Shown here: piece by piece, positions 26,153-35,389 of the stretch
How positions within the stretch are numbered: position 1 is the first letter of the stretch
Layout: each line of letters begins with the position of its first letter
Assembly: GCF_001667265.1 (NCBI RefSeq)
Contig: NZ_LZHW01000028.1
Span: 1 to 64,000, forward strand
Origin: Mycobacterium sp. ACS4331
GTDB taxonomy: Bacteria; Actinomycetota; Actinomycetes; Mycobacteriales; Mycobacteriaceae
Length of the DNA stretch: 64,000 nucleotides
Reading direction: 5' to 3'
The notes under the pieces: generated by a model
The model's database searches: none
Seen by the model: only the letters and a program-made list of their open reading frames with translations
Told to the model about the DNA's origin: nothing
Translations under genes and position numbers: made by a program

Positions 26153-27178
26153 ATGCGCACCGTCGTGATTGACGCACCCGGACAGATCCGCGTCGACACC
26201 CGTCCCGATCCCGGACTTCCGGGCCCGAACGGGGCCGTCGTCCAGGTCACCGCCGCCGCGATCTGCGGTTCCGACCTGCACTTCTACGAAGGCGACTATC
26301 CCCTGATCGAACCCGTGGCGCTGGGGCACGAAGCCATCGGCACCGTCGTTGACAAGGGCCCCGACGTCCACACGGTCGAGGTCGGCGACCTCGTGCTGGT
26401 GTCGTCGGTCGCCGGATGCGGTCAGTGCGTCGGATGCGCGACCCAGGACCCGATCACCTGCCTGTCCGGGCCACAGGTGTTCGGCTCGGGTGGCCTGGGC
26501 GGCGCGCAGTCCGAACTGCTGGCCGTCCCCGCTGCCGACTTCCAACTTCTGCGGATCCCCGACGGCATCGACACCGAAGAGGCGCTGCTGCTGACCGATA
26601 ATCTGGCCACCGGATGGGCCGCCGCACAGCGGGCCGACATCCCCCCGGGCGGGACCGTCGTGGTCCTGGGACTCGGCGCGGTGGGCCTGTGCGCGGTACG
26701 CAGCGCCATCGCGCAGGGCGCGGGTGCGGTGTTCGCGGTGGATCCGGTCGAGGGACGACGCGAGCGCGCCGCGCGGTCGGGCGCCACCCCGCTGGCGCCC
26801 CCGGCCCTGCAGACGGTGCTCGACGCCACCGGTGGTCGCGGTGCGGCCGCCGTGATCGACGCCGTCGGCAATGACACCACCATGAACGACGCGCTGACAC
26901 TGGTCCGCGCGGGCGGCACGGTGTCGGTGGTGGGTGTGCACGACCTCAATCCGTTCCCGTTCCCCGCGACACTGAGCCTGATCCGCAGCATCACACTGCG
27001 CATGACCACCGCACCCGTGCAGCGCACCTGGCCGGAGCTGATCCCGCTGGTTCAGTCGGGTCGCCTCGACACCAGCGGAATCTTCACCCACACGATGCCC
27101 CTCGAGGAGGCCGCGGCCGGCTACGCAGCGGTGGCGGCGCGCACCGCGGACTGCGTCAAGGTGACCCTGACCCCATGA
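26153..27178 (+). CDS. Zinc-dependent medium-chain alcohol dehydrogenase
   Basis: 341 residues. Catalytic zinc ligands are in ICGSDLHFY (Cys38) and LGHEAIG (His/Glu near 60); the structural zinc loop is CGQCVGCATQDPITC. The nucleotide fold shows VVLGLGAVGLCAV near 178, followed by an Asp at the strand end (AVDP), favouring NAD over NADP. It starts 16 bp after the monooxygenase and overlaps the DUF4185 gene by four bases. Likely role: oxidising a secondary alcohol to the ketone used by the monooxygenase. Confidence 0.9.
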   Translation: MRTVVIDAPGQIRVDTRPDPGLPGPNGAVVQVTAAAICGSDLHFYEGDYPLIEPVALGHEAIGTVVDKGPDVHTVEVGDLVLVSSVAGCGQCVGCATQDPITCLSGPQVFGSGGLGGAQSELLAVPAADFQLLRIPDGIDTEEALLLTDNLATGWAAAQRADIPPGGTVVVLGLGAVGLCAVRSAIAQGAGAVFAVDPVEGRRERAARSGATPLAPPALQTVLDATGGRGAAAVIDAVGNDTTMNDALTLVRAGGTVSVVGVHDLNPFPFPATLSLIRSITLRMTTAPVQRTWPELIPLVQSGRLDTSGIFTHTMPLEEAAAGYAAVAARTADCVKVTLTP

Positions 27179-28302
27179 GCCTGTTCTCGCGGCTGCGCGG
27201 ACGGGACCCGTTCGCACAGGCCGCGCTGCCGCGGTCGTCCACCGCGGACGGCAAGATCGCCGACCTCACGGGGCCGGGGATCACCGACAGGTGGGGCGTG
27301 ACCGCCACCGACCTCGGTGCCGTGGTGCGCGCCGCCGACGGCGGACTCGTCGCGGTGTTCGGCGACACGTTCTCCGGACGCGCTGTGGGCCAAGGCGATT
27401 GGCGCTCACCGGTGATCCTCATCGGGTCGGGCGATGCCCGCACCCCGATCGTCTGGGAGAAGGCCGGCGGTCCGGATCCCAACTACGCCCGTCAACTGCG
27501 GCACTACATCCACGACTGCGGCCCACGCTGGGACCGAGGCGGCATCAGCACCGTGCTGCCCTCGGACCTGCTGCGGGTGGAGGACATGCTCTACCTGCAC
27601 GTCATCGTCAATCGTGGCTTCCCACACGTCATCTGGACCGAAATCTGGTCCTCGGCGGACCACGGCGTGACGTGGGAGCACATGGGCGAGGCCGCGAAGT
27701 TCCCGTCCGACCTCTACGACGGACACGCGCAGTTGTGGTCGTGGGACTACGACCCTGACGACGGCTGGGTCTACGTGATGTCCACCGGTTTTCAGCGTGA
27801 CAAGGGCGTCATCCTGCGCCGGGTGCGCCCCGGTCACATCGGCGACGGCAGCCGATATCAGGCCTGGGGCCGCACCGGCAACCGGTGGAGTTGGGGCACC
27901 GACGCGTCGGTGCTGACACCCGACGGCGAGCGGTGGGGTGAACTGTCGTTTCGACGACTGGGTCCCCGAATGTGGGTGCTGGGCGGCTTCCTGGCCTCCG
28001 AATACGCGCTGGGATACCGGACCCTGTCCGCGCCGACGTCGTCATTGCACCGAACGCCCCTGCAGAAACCCGTGCTGGGCTGCCGGTGGCACGAGGAGAA
28101 CCACATCGACTGCCGGGTCGCGCAGTTGTACGGCGGGTATGTCCTGCCCGGGTCCCGACCCGGCGCCCCCGGCGGAGTGGGTCTGGTGGTGTCGCATTGG
28201 CACACCGACCGGGGCTGGCCCTATCGGGTCATGCAGTTCCGCACGACGCTGCGCGACACCACCGGGCGTCAGTACGCGGAGTCTTCGTCGACCACGTCGT
28301 AG
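27175..28302 (+). CDS. DUF4185 protein, possible endo-D-arabinofuranase
   Basis: 375 residues, ATGA overlap with the alcohol dehydrogenase gene. The sequence shows beta-propeller blades with repeated Trp/Gly/Asp strands (GGLVAVFGDTFSG, LYLHVIVNRGFPHVIWTEIWSSADHGVTWEH, LWSWDYDPDDGWVYVMSTGFQRDKGVIL). DUF4185 members in mycobacteria have been shown to cleave D-arabinan and are classed as GH183; I give this from memory. No signal peptide is visible (it starts MSLFSRLRGRD), so secretion would need another route or the substrate is internal. Its C-terminus overlaps a convergent small gene by 34 bp. Confidence 0.75.
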   Translation: MSLFSRLRGRDPFAQAALPRSSTADGKIADLTGPGITDRWGVTATDLGAVVRAADGGLVAVFGDTFSGRAVGQGDWRSPVILIGSGDARTPIVWEKAGGPDPNYARQLRHYIHDCGPRWDRGGISTVLPSDLLRVEDMLYLHVIVNRGFPHVIWTEIWSSADHGVTWEHMGEAAKFPSDLYDGHAQLWSWDYDPDDGWVYVMSTGFQRDKGVILRRVRPGHIGDGSRYQAWGRTGNRWSWGTDASVLTPDGERWGELSFRRLGPRMWVLGGFLASEYALGYRTLSAPTSSLHRTPLQKPVLGCRWHEENHIDCRVAQLYGGYVLPGSRPGAPGGVGLVVSHWHTDRGWPYRVMQFRTTLRDTTGRQYAESSSTTS

Positions 28303-28568
28303 AACGACTCTCCGTCCTCGGGAGTACCGTCGATCTGCCCTCGGTGCCTGCGGGTCGGCCGAGCCGGCGGGGCCTCGGATCGCCGCACGGTGTCGGGTTC
28401 CTCGGCCGCCAACTTCTCGTCGAGGGTCTGATCCTCACTCGCGTCGATCCAGCGTTCGGGCGGATCGACGACGGTGTCGCCGTCGTCGTTGCGCACCTCG
28501 TCGGAATCGAGGGATTCGCTCGGACTCAGAGTGCCGTCCGGACCGTCGTCGTCATAGTCGCCGTCCAT
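28269..28568 (-). CDS. Small acidic protein, DUF5709-like
   Basis: 99 residues, strongly acidic and likely disordered (DGDYDDDGPDG, DSDEVRNDDGD). The central WIDASEDQTLDEKLAAEEPD segment, and a C-terminal GESFYDVVDEDSAY, match the pattern of actinobacterial DUF5709 proteins. Function unknown. Its stop lies within the 3' end of the convergent DUF4185 gene. Confidence 0.72.
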   Translation of the reverse strand: MDGDYDDDGPDGTLSPSESLDSDEVRNDDGDTVVDPPERWIDASEDQTLDEKLAAEEPDTVRRSEAPPARPTRRHRGQIDGTPEDGESFYDVVDEDSAY

Positions 28569-28704
28569 TCAGCCGAGTCTAGGAGTTCCCTGGGCCCGCG
28601 ACCAGGGTCCAGGCCCGTGCATCCTGCCCAGAACGGCGCGCGGATCTGAAATGGCGGTGATCCAGCAGAGATCACAGCCCGCAGCGACAATTCGGTCTCA
28701 GAAC

Positions 28705-29091
28705 TCAGCCCGCCTGGAACTCGTTGAACGCGTCCACCAGGTAGCTGGGCAATCCGCCGGTGCCGCAGCGGTTCTGCAGGTCCACAAGAGGCGCGGTGAT
28801 GCCCTTGAGATCCAGATACTGGCCCGGGTTGGCCATGAAGTAGTCGCGCACGGTCGCCCGTGCCTGATCCATCGGTTGAGCGCGGGCCTCACTGAGCACC
28901 CGGTCGGTCTCGGGATGCGCGACCAGGTACTGACTGGCCGCACCGGACACCGAACTGATGGTGCCCGCCGCCTCCGAGACCGTGCACGGGGCCGCGCCCG
29001 CGGCAGGTGCGACGAACGTGGCGACGGCCCCCGCCGCGGCCATGGATCCAATGAGGAAACCGCCCACCCGGCGGCACGAACCGATGTTCAT
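28705..29091 (-). CDS. Secreted mycobacterial hemophore
   Basis: 128 residues. A signal peptide (about 1-33, ending AAGAA) precedes a roughly 95-residue helical domain with two cysteines (Cys36 and one near 108) that probably form a disulphide. The pattern CTVSEAAGTISSVSGAASQYLVAHPETDRVLSEARAQP, then DYFMANPGQYLDLKGI and PLVDLQNRCG, is that of the heme-binding hemophore family of Rv0203. It captures heme outside the cell and passes it to MmpL transporters; no MmpL gene is nearby. Monocistronic by position. Confidence 0.87.
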   Translation of the reverse strand: MNIGSCRRVGGFLIGSMAAAGAVATFVAPAAGAAPCTVSEAAGTISSVSGAASQYLVAHPETDRVLSEARAQPMDQARATVRDYFMANPGQYLDLKGITAPLVDLQNRCGTGGLPSYLVDAFNEFQAG

Positions 29092-29168
29092 CTGCAGTCC
29101 TTCACATCCGTACCCCGACCCGCAACTGCAACTGCAGGTACCCCGGTGCCGACACCGGCAAACTCGGC

Positions 29169-29708
29169 TCAGTCCAGGCAGGTGGCGGCCTTCGCGATCT
29201 CAGCACCCATGTTGCGCTCCATCATCTGCAGCGCGGATCGGCCCAGGCCGGCATCGATGTGGGCGACGGCGTCGCTCGGGACGACCACGTCGAAATGGCG
29301 CACATACGCGTCCAGTGCGCTGTAGAGGATGCACTGCTCGGTCACCTGCCCGGTCAGCACCACCCGCCGGGTCTCCAACCGGCCCAACAGGTACGCCAAC
29401 GGCGACGCATAGAAGGCGCTGTGCCGGACCTTGGTCAGGAATCTCACCCCTGGGTCGGGGACCACGGGCCGGACCAGGTCCGGTCGGTCGCCGTCGAGTG
29501 CGGCCTGCACCAGATCGCTGGGCTGCGCCGCGAAGTCCCCGTAGTTGTCGTTGACGTAGATCAGGTCCACGTCCTCGCGGTGTCGGGCCGTCGCCACAAG
29601 TTCGGCGAGCGGCGAGACGATGTCAGCGACGTTGGGGATCAACAGTTCCGCGTCTGGGTGCTGGTAAGCGTTCATCATGTCGATCACGAGCACCGCAGTG
29701 TCAGCCAC
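29169..29708 (-). CDS. Isochorismatase-family cysteine hydrolase
   Basis: 179 residues. The catalytic triad is intact: Asp10 (LVIDMM), Lys93 (FLTKVRHSAF) and Cys126 (TEQCILYSA), with the cis-peptide VTEQ before the Cys. The family hydrolyses isochorismate, nicotinamide or N-carbamoyl amides; the small size and lack of a metal site favour an amidase of unknown substrate. It lies 6 bp downstream of the PfpI-like gene on the same strand, forming a two-gene operon of small hydrolases. Confidence 0.88.
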   Translation of the reverse strand: MADTAVLVIDMMNAYQHPDAELLIPNVADIVSPLAELVATARHREDVDLIYVNDNYGDFAAQPSDLVQAALDGDRPDLVRPVVPDPGVRFLTKVRHSAFYASPLAYLLGRLETRRVVLTGQVTEQCILYSALDAYVRHFDVVVPSDAVAHIDAGLGRSALQMMERNMGAEIAKAATCLD

Positions 29709-29714
29709 GGCGGG

Positions 29715-30260
29715 TCACTCGCGGGCGAGGGCGTCGACGACGGCCGCACAGAACGCGGGCAGGTCGTCGGGCGTGCGACTCGTGATGAGGTTGCCGTCGA
29801 TCACGACCTCCTTGTCCACCACGGTGGCACCGGCGTTGCGGAGGTCGGTGCGGAGGCTGGGATACGACGTCAGGGTTCGCCCATCGGCCACCCCGGCCTC
29901 GACCAGGGTCCACGGGCCGTGACAGATCACGCCGACGGGTTTCCCGGACTGCACGAAGTCGCGTACGAACGACACCGCCGCCTCATCGAGTCGCAGCTTG
30001 TCGGCGTTGACCGTCCCACCCGGGACGATCAACCCGTCGAACTCGTCGACCGTCGCGGCACCGACCTCGCGATCGACGGGGAACTGACCGGCCGGCTCCA
30101 GATCATGGTCACGCGCGTCGATGCTGCCCGACTCCAGCGACAACAGTTCGACATCGGCTCCCGCGTCGCTGACCGCGGTCCGCGGCTCTTCGAGTTCACG
30201 CCTCTCAACCCCGTCGGTCGCCAGGATCGCGATTCTCTTGGTGCGCAGGCTCTCGGACAT
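29715..30260 (-). CDS. DJ-1/PfpI-family protein
   Basis: 181 residues from the ATG at 30260 (GAGGAGGTG upstream). The nucleophile elbow VICHGPW has Cys113 next to His114, and Glu20 sits in GVERRELEEP as in PfpI/YhbO-type deglycase-like proteins. These repair glycated or stress-damaged proteins or act as peptidases. First gene of the pair with the isochorismatase-like hydrolase, suggesting a shared stress function. The regulator is not evident. Confidence 0.88.
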   Translation of the reverse strand: MSESLRTKRIAILATDGVERRELEEPRTAVSDAGADVELLSLESGSIDARDHDLEPAGQFPVDREVGAATVDEFDGLIVPGGTVNADKLRLDEAAVSFVRDFVQSGKPVGVICHGPWTLVEAGVADGRTLTSYPSLRTDLRNAGATVVDKEVVIDGNLITSRTPDDLPAFCAAVVDALARE

Positions 30261-30349
30261 GGTTGCACCTCCTCGACCCCTCACCTACCCACTCCTGGGC
30301 CGTTCACACCTGACGTGTCGTAGTCGCCCCTGATGGGTAGCCTCGGACC

Positions 30350-30559
30350 ATGAGCACCGACTCGTCGGTCGAGTACGTCGCGCCCCCGGAGATCCGCCGG
30401 GGCGATGTCATCGAGGATCCGGTCGGACACCGCTGGGTGACGGTCAACGGGATCCAGCTGAGTTCCGATTCGGCGAGCGGCGCCTTCAGCTTCTACGGCA
30501 CAGGCCCCGACGACCGGGTCACCTTCAACGGAACCGAATCGGTCAAACGACAGAAGTGA
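30350..30559 (+). CDS. Small hypothetical protein
   Basis: 69 residues, not recognised. An acidic N-terminus ([20 protein letters not shown]) leads to a short predicted beta region ([29 protein letters not shown]). No signal or membrane segment. It is 7 bp upstream of the HAD mutase gene on the same strand, so it could be the first cistron of the sugar operon. Its reading is supported by that spacing and normal codon use. Confidence 0.6.
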   Translation: MSTDSSVEYVAPPEIRRGDVIEDPVGHRWVTVNGIQLSSDSASGAFSFYGTGPDDRVTFNGTESVKRQK

Positions 30560-30566
30560 GGCGCAC

Positions 30567-31286
30567 GTGTTGGGTCTGCCGGACACCATCCGGGCGTGTC
30601 TGTTCGACCTCGACGGTGTGTTGACCGACACGGCGAGCGTGCACCGTCAGGCATGGAAAGCGATGTTCGACGATTTCCTGCGCACCCGCGGCGACCAGCG
30701 CCCCTTCGACGACGAGGACTACCGCGCCCACGTCGACGGCCGCACCCGTGAGGACGGCGTGCGCAGCTTCCTGACCAGCCGGGGCATCACGCTGCCGGAG
30801 GGCAGCGCCGACGATGGCCCCGACGCGGGAACGGTGTACGGCCTGGCCAACCGCAAGAACCGGCAGTTCCACGAACGCCTCCGGCACGGCGTCACGGTGT
30901 TCCCGGGCACCCGGCCCTACCTTCAGGCCGTCACCGAAGCGGGACTGGGGGTCGCGGTGGTGTCCTCGAGCGCCAACACCGCCGAGATCCTCGACATCAC
31001 CGGCCTCGCGCAGTACGTCGACTGCCGGGTGGACGGTGTGACCATCCGGACCGAGGGTCTGGCCGGCAAGCCGGCCCCGGACTCGTTTCTGCGCGCCGCA
31101 GAACTGCTGCACGTCGCACCGACCGACGCCGCGGTCTTCGAGGACGCGATCTCCGGCGTCCAGGCGGGACGGGCCGGGAAATTCGGTCTGGTGGTGGGAG
31201 TCGACCGAGTCGGCGATCCGGAGTCGTTGCGGCGCAACGGAGCCGATGTCGTCGTCGCCGATCTGGGAGATCTTCTGGCGGCATGA
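30567..31286 (+). CDS. HAD-family beta-phosphoglucomutase-like enzyme (Rv3400-like)
   Basis: 239 residues, GTG start. HAD motifs: DLDGVLTD with nucleophile Asp and acid/base Asp (about 13-20), VVSSSAN (motif II), GKPAPDSF (motif III Lys) and [11 protein letters not shown] (motif IV). The cap domain has REDGVRSFL, typical of beta-phosphoglucomutases, which interconvert beta-glucose-1-phosphate and glucose-6-phosphate. It overlaps the GH65 gene by four bases. A GH65 phosphorylase that releases beta-glucose-1-phosphate next to this mutase is a functional pair, as in Rv3400-Rv3401. Confidence 0.9.
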   Translation: MLGLPDTIRACLFDLDGVLTDTASVHRQAWKAMFDDFLRTRGDQRPFDDEDYRAHVDGRTREDGVRSFLTSRGITLPEGSADDGPDAGTVYGLANRKNRQFHERLRHGVTVFPGTRPYLQAVTEAGLGVAVVSSSANTAEILDITGLAQYVDCRVDGVTIRTEGLAGKPAPDSFLRAAELLHVAPTDAAVFEDAISGVQAGRAGKFGLVVGVDRVGDPESLRRNGADVVVADLGDLLAA

Positions 31287-33646
31287 TGATCTCCGAGGAG
31301 TCGTTCCCCATAGAGCCCTGGTGTGTCCGCGAGACCGCGCTGCACCTCAGCGTGCTGGCGCAGACCGAATCAGTGTTCGCGCTGTCCAACGGGCACATCG
31401 GTTTACGCGGAAACCTTGACGAGGGAGAACCGTACGGCCTGCCCGGGACCTACCTGAACTCGTTCTTCGAGGTGCGTCCGCTGCCCTACGCCGAGGCCGG
31501 GTACAGCTATCCCGAGGAGGGACAGTCGATCATCGACGTCACGAACGGCAAGGTGCTGCGCCTGCTGGTGGACGACGAACCGTTCGACGTCCGGTACGGC
31601 GAACTGCCCGAACACGAACGGACACTGGATCTTCGGGCGGGCGTGCTCCGGCGGCGGGCACGGTGGTGCTCCCCGGCGGGCAAACAGGTCGAGGTGCGGT
31701 CCACGCGCCTGGTGTCGCTCACGCAGCGCAGCATCGCGGCCATCGAGTACACCGTGACGGCGGTGGACCAGTTCACCCGTGTCACAGTCCAATCCGAACT
31801 GGTGGCCAACGAGGACCAGCCGGAGCCCTCGGCCGACCCGCGGGTGGCGGCGGTGCTGCGCGCGCCGCTTGAGGCGGTCGCCCACGAGGGCGGAGATCAG
31901 GACGCCATGCTGGTTCACCGCACGCGGGCCAGTGGCCTGACGATGGCCGCGGCCATGGACCACATCGTCGAGGTGCCGGGCCGGGTCGAGGTGTCCACCA
32001 TGACCAGCGCCGACCTGGCCCCCACGACGGTGATCTGCGGCCTGCGGCCAGGGCAGACGCTGCGCATCGTCAAGTTCCTGTCCTACGGCTGGTCCAGCCT
32101 GCGCTCTCGCCCCGCGTTGCGCGATCAGGTCGCCGGGGCATTGACGGGTGCGCGGTACACGGGGTGGGAGGGCCTGCTCGACGCGCAGCGCGCCTACCTC
32201 GACGACTTCTGGGACAGCGCCGACGTCGAAGTCGAAGGTGACCCGCACTGCCAGCAGGCGGTGCGGTTCGGGCTGTTCCACGTGCTGCAGGCCAGCGCCC
32301 GCGCCGAGCGTCGCGCCATTCCCGGCAAGGGACTCACCGGCACCGGCTACGACGGGCACGCGTTCTGGGACACCGAGGGCTACGTGCTTCCGGTCCTCAC
32401 CTACACCGCCCCCCGCGCCGCCGCGGATTCCCTCCGTTGGCGCGCTTCGACTCTGGATCTGGCCCGGGACCGAGCCGCCGAACTCACCCTGGAGGGTGCG
32501 ACGTTCCCGTGGCGGACCATCCGGGGACAGGAGTGCTCCGCGTACTGGCCTGCCGGTACGGCGGCCTGGCACGTGAACGCCGACATCGCCCTGGCGTTCG
32601 AGCGCTACCGGATCGTCACCGGCGATCAGTCGCTGGAGGCCGAGTGCGGCGTCGACGTGCTCGTCGAGACCGCCCGTCTGTGGCATTCGCTGGGCCACCA
32701 CGACCGGCACGGCAGGTGGCACATCGACGGCGTCACCGGCCCCGATGAGTACACCGCCGTCGTGAACGACAACGTGTTCACCAACCTGATGGCCGCGCAC
32801 AACCTTCGGGCCGCCGCGGCGGCCTGCAACCGCCATCCCGAGATCGCACAACGCCTTTCGGTGACTCTCGAGGAGACCGCGGCGTGGTGCGATGCCGCGG
32901 ACGCGGTGCACATCCCCTACGACGAGGAACTGAGGGTGCATCAGCAGTGCGAGGGGTTCACCCGGATGCGCGAATGGGACTTCACGGCCGACACGGCCTA
33001 TCCGCTGCTGCTGCATCAACCCTATGTCCGGCTGTACTCGTCGCAGGTGCTCAAACAGGCCGACCTGGTGCTGGCGATGCACTGGCTCGGGCATCACTTC
33101 ACCGATGAGCAGAAGGCGCGCAACGTCGACTATTACGAGCGACGAACCACGCGCGACTCCTCGCTGTCTGCGTGCACCCAAGCCGTGCTGTGCGCCGAGG
33201 TGGGACATCTCGAGCTCGCGCACGACTACACCGCCGAGGCCGCCATGATCGATCTTCGCGATCTGCACCACAACACCCGGGATGGCCTGCACATGGCGTC
33301 ACTGGCCGGTGCGTGGACCGCGCTGGTCGGTGGGTTCGGCGGACTCCGCGACGACGCGGAGATTCTGACGCTGAACCCTCAGCTGCCCTCGGGGATCTCC
33401 CGGTTGACGTTCCGCCTGCGCTGGCGCAGCTTCCGCGTCACCGCCGACGTCTGCCATGAGACCGCGACCTACACGCTGCGTGACGGTCCGCACGGTCGGC
33501 TGGCCATCCGGCATTCCGGCGAGGACGTCGAATTGACGACCGACGCCCCCGTCACACTGCCGGTCCGCCGCAGAACTCCACTGCTTCCGACGCCGGAACA
33601 ACCACCGGGACGCGCTCCCGCGCACCGGCACGGCGAGCGCAACTGA
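31283..33646 (+). CDS. GH65 family disaccharide phosphorylase/hydrolase (Rv3401-like)
   Basis: 787 residues, full GH65 length. N-terminal beta-sandwich (residues 1-270), linker, then an (alpha/alpha)6 barrel with [16 protein letters not shown] and the catalytic Glu in [15 protein letters not shown] (near 489). A C-terminal beta domain follows ([12 protein letters not shown]). GH65 enzymes split trehalose, maltose or kojibiose, mostly by phosphorolysis to beta-glucose-1-phosphate. The adjacent phosphoglucomutase-like gene (ATGA overlap) supports phosphorolysis. The preferred sugar cannot be told from sequence. Confidence 0.9.
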   Translation: MMISEESFPIEPWCVRETALHLSVLAQTESVFALSNGHIGLRGNLDEGEPYGLPGTYLNSFFEVRPLPYAEAGYSYPEEGQSIIDVTNGKVLRLLVDDEPFDVRYGELPEHERTLDLRAGVLRRRARWCSPAGKQVEVRSTRLVSLTQRSIAAIEYTVTAVDQFTRVTVQSELVANEDQPEPSADPRVAAVLRAPLEAVAHEGGDQDAMLVHRTRASGLTMAAAMDHIVEVPGRVEVSTMTSADLAPTTVICGLRPGQTLRIVKFLSYGWSSLRSRPALRDQVAGALTGARYTGWEGLLDAQRAYLDDFWDSADVEVEGDPHCQQAVRFGLFHVLQASARAERRAIPGKGLTGTGYDGHAFWDTEGYVLPVLTYTAPRAAADSLRWRASTLDLARDRAAELTLEGATFPWRTIRGQECSAYWPAGTAAWHVNADIALAFERYRIVTGDQSLEAECGVDVLVETARLWHSLGHHDRHGRWHIDGVTGPDEYTAVVNDNVFTNLMAAHNLRAAAAACNRHPEIAQRLSVTLEETAAWCDAADAVHIPYDEELRVHQQCEGFTRMREWDFTADTAYPLLLHQPYVRLYSSQVLKQADLVLAMHWLGHHFTDEQKARNVDYYERRTTRDSSLSACTQAVLCAEVGHLELAHDYTAEAAMIDLRDLHHNTRDGLHMASLAGAWTALVGGFGGLRDDAEILTLNPQLPSGISRLTFRLRWRSFRVTADVCHETATYTLRDGPHGRLAIRHSGEDVELTTDAPVTLPVRRRTPLLPTPEQPPGRAPAHRHGERN

Positions 33647-33649
33647 CCG

Positions 33650-33796
33650 TCAGTCGGGTGGTTCCTGCCCGCCCTGTGGAGTGGTCTCGCCGTCGACCGC
33701 ACCGTCCTCGCCCTGGGTCGCCGAGGTGTCGGCGGCGGTGCGGTCCTTGTCCTCGTGGTCGTCCTCGTCGAGATAGATTCCGCGTCCGCGCGGCAT
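33650..33796 (-). CDS. Small acidic disordered protein
   Basis: 48 residues from the ATG at 33796, with AAAGGGGAT as a clear ribosome site. The sequence is a basic start (PRGRG) followed by almost continuous Asp/Glu/Thr/Gln. No fold or motif. It ends 3 bp from the convergent GH65 stop. Supported by the ribosome site; function unknown. Confidence 0.55.
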   Translation of the reverse strand: MPRGRGIYLDEDDHEDKDRTAADTSATQGEDGAVDGETTPQGGQEPPD

Positions 33797-33964
33797 GGTA
33801 TCCCCTTTCGTCGCGACAACGGTTACCCAGCAGCCGGTCATGGCTCACGCGGATAGCGATTCCGCCCGGCCCAAACGACGGTTTTGCACGGGCCCGCCGG
33901 GGGAATCCCTGCCCAGACGGCAGGCCGAACATCGGAGCGCATCCTGGACACGAACTCGACGACC

Positions 33965-34663
33965 ATGCATCGCCAGAATCGGATGGACGCTCCGGCGGTG
34001 CTGTTCGACGTCGACGGCACCCTGGTGGACTCCAACTACGTCCACGTGCACGCGTGGGTGCGCGCCTTCGCCGCAGAGGACGTGCCGGTCGAGGCCTGGC
34101 GCATTCATCGCAGCATCGGCATGGACGGCGACACCCTGCTGCAGACCCTCGCCGGTGACGAGTCGGATGAGGTCCGTCGCCGACTCAAGGAGCGGCACAG
34201 CCTCTTTCACCGCGAGGCCAGCGGCCTGCTGCGGCCGCTGCCGGGTGCACGTGAGCTGCTCCACCACCTCGCCCACGATGGCGCACAGGTGGTGCTCGCG
34301 ACGTCTGCACCCGAGGACGAACTCGCCATTCTGCGCGACGTGTTGGACTGCGATGACGTGGTCACCGCCGTGACGTCATCGGCCGACGTGGACACGGCCA
34401 AACCCGAGCCCGACATCATCGCGGTGGCCTTGGACCGGGTCGGTGCGACAGCTGATCGCGCGGTGTTCATCGGCGACGCGGTGTGGGACATGCAGGCCTG
34501 TGTGCGTGCGGGACTGCGCTGCATCGGCGTCCGCAGCGGTGGTGTCGGCGACGAACTTCTCGAGGCCGGCGCCGAGTCGGTGTTCGACAATGCGCAGGAC
34601 CTGCTCGACCACCTGGCCAGCACACCGATCTCCACCCTGACCGGCTCAACGCAGCGGGTTTGA
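33965..34663 (+). CDS. HAD-family phosphatase / phosphoglucomutase-like
   Basis: 232 residues using the ATG at 33965; another ATG at 33983 is equally possible, since neither has a good ribosome site. HAD motifs: FDVDGTLVDSN, LATSAPEDE, AKPEPD and FIGDAVWDMQA. The cap reads RSIGMDGDTLLQTLAG, between phosphoglycolate phosphatase and beta-phosphoglucomutase. It may dephosphorylate a sugar phosphate from the GH65 route. Followed by two small genes on the same strand. Confidence 0.82.
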   Translation: MHRQNRMDAPAVLFDVDGTLVDSNYVHVHAWVRAFAAEDVPVEAWRIHRSIGMDGDTLLQTLAGDESDEVRRRLKERHSLFHREASGLLRPLPGARELLHHLAHDGAQVVLATSAPEDELAILRDVLDCDDVVTAVTSSADVDTAKPEPDIIAVALDRVGATADRAVFIGDAVWDMQACVRAGLRCIGVRSGGVGDELLEAGAESVFDNAQDLLDHLASTPISTLTGSTQRV

Positions 34664-34704
34664 CCTCGGCGGCCACGTGGTACGCGGCAGCAAGGAGGTG
34701 CAGG

Positions 34705-34869
34705 ATGTCGGGTCCCCGAAATGAGAAGGCCGAAGAGGATGTGGAAACCGATCCGCATGTCGCGGGGTCGCGCGACAGCGGCGATGACGACACCTACGTC
34801 GGCCGGAGGTCGTCAGACGAGGACTTCGACGCCGGCGAGACCGGCGCTGAGAGGCGCGCGGAGAGCTGA
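34705..34869 (+). CDS. Small acidic protein with strong ribosome site
   Basis: 54 residues. The ATG at 34705 follows AAGGAGGTG at the ideal distance, one of the strongest ribosome sites in the window. The product is hydrophilic and acidic (EKAEEDVETDP, DSGDDD, SSDEDFDAGETGAE) and probably disordered, similar in character to the 48-residue gene at 33650. Function unknown. It lies between the HAD phosphatase and a membrane protein, same strand. Confidence 0.65.
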   Translation: MSGPRNEKAEEDVETDPHVAGSRDSGDDDTYVGRRSSDEDFDAGETGAERRAES

Positions 34870-34911
34870 GCGGGAGTCTGTTGTGCCACACCGACAGGAG
34901 CGGGCGATCAC

Positions 34912-35253
34912 GTGACTGAACAGACCGGCACGGCGACCGAACGTCCCAGACGTGCCAACGCGGTGCTCAATTGGGCGCTGGCGCTGACGACGATCCTGGG
35001 CGCGGCCGCGGTGGAGATCTTCGCCTATGTACAGGTTCTCGGCACAGCAGGGTGCAGTGACCGCGCCTGCCCGCGGCTCGGTCCGGGCGAAATCGGTTAC
35101 ACCGTCATCGTTTACGGCGCGCCGATCGTCGCGGTGTTGGCCATCGTGCTGTCGTTCGCCACCGCGCGACACCCCAAGGCCATCCTGGTCCCCGTGATCG
35201 CCTGGGCCCTTCTGCTCGCGGCGTTCCTGGTGCTCGTCGTCAGCTTTCCCTGA
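34912..35253 (+). CDS. Small membrane protein, vitamin K epoxide-like topology not confirmed
   Basis: 113 residues, GTG start with AGGAG upstream. Three hydrophobic helices: about 20-42, 60-81 (TVIVYGAPIVAVLAIVLSFATA) and 91-112. One extracytoplasmic loop has CSDRAC, a pair of cysteines that could form a disulphide. No family recognised. Confidence 0.65.
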   Translation: MTEQTGTATERPRRANAVLNWALALTTILGAAAVEIFAYVQVLGTAGCSDRACPRLGPGEIGYTVIVYGAPIVAVLAIVLSFATARHPKAILVPVIAWALLLAAFLVLVVSFP

Positions 35254-35335
35254 GCCTTTTCCTGGGTCCGCCCAGACAGTGATCGAATCGTTATCCTGCC
35301 TGGTCACGGGCCTGCCCCAGCACCCCGGACAGGTG

Positions 35336-35357
35336 TTGGTTACCCGCCAGTAACCAA
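35336..35357. promoter_or_regulatory. Inverted repeat TTGGTTAC-N6-GTAACCAA
   Basis: Perfect 8-bp arms around CCGCCA, 32 bp upstream of the alpha/beta hydrolase start. A further GGTTACC copy lies just downstream (35371-35377). The arrangement suggests a dimeric repressor site of the GntR or TetR type overlapping the promoter. No regulator gene is adjacent. Confidence 0.6.
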
Positions 35358-35389
35358 ACGTACAGGCCGCTCGGTTACCGTCGGTGGGC

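Noticed and set aside
21448..26250. Very long open frame (1600 codons) on the minus strand
   Set aside because: It lies exactly opposite glgX, DUF2834 and the monooxygenase. The high GC at third positions of the real genes removes stops from this frame. Its translation has no domain, is rich in Val/Gly/Arg/His and lacks a ribosome site.
31403..33292. 629-codon open frame on the minus strand
   Set aside because: Antisense to the GH65 gene, which has all family motifs; no motif in the antisense product.
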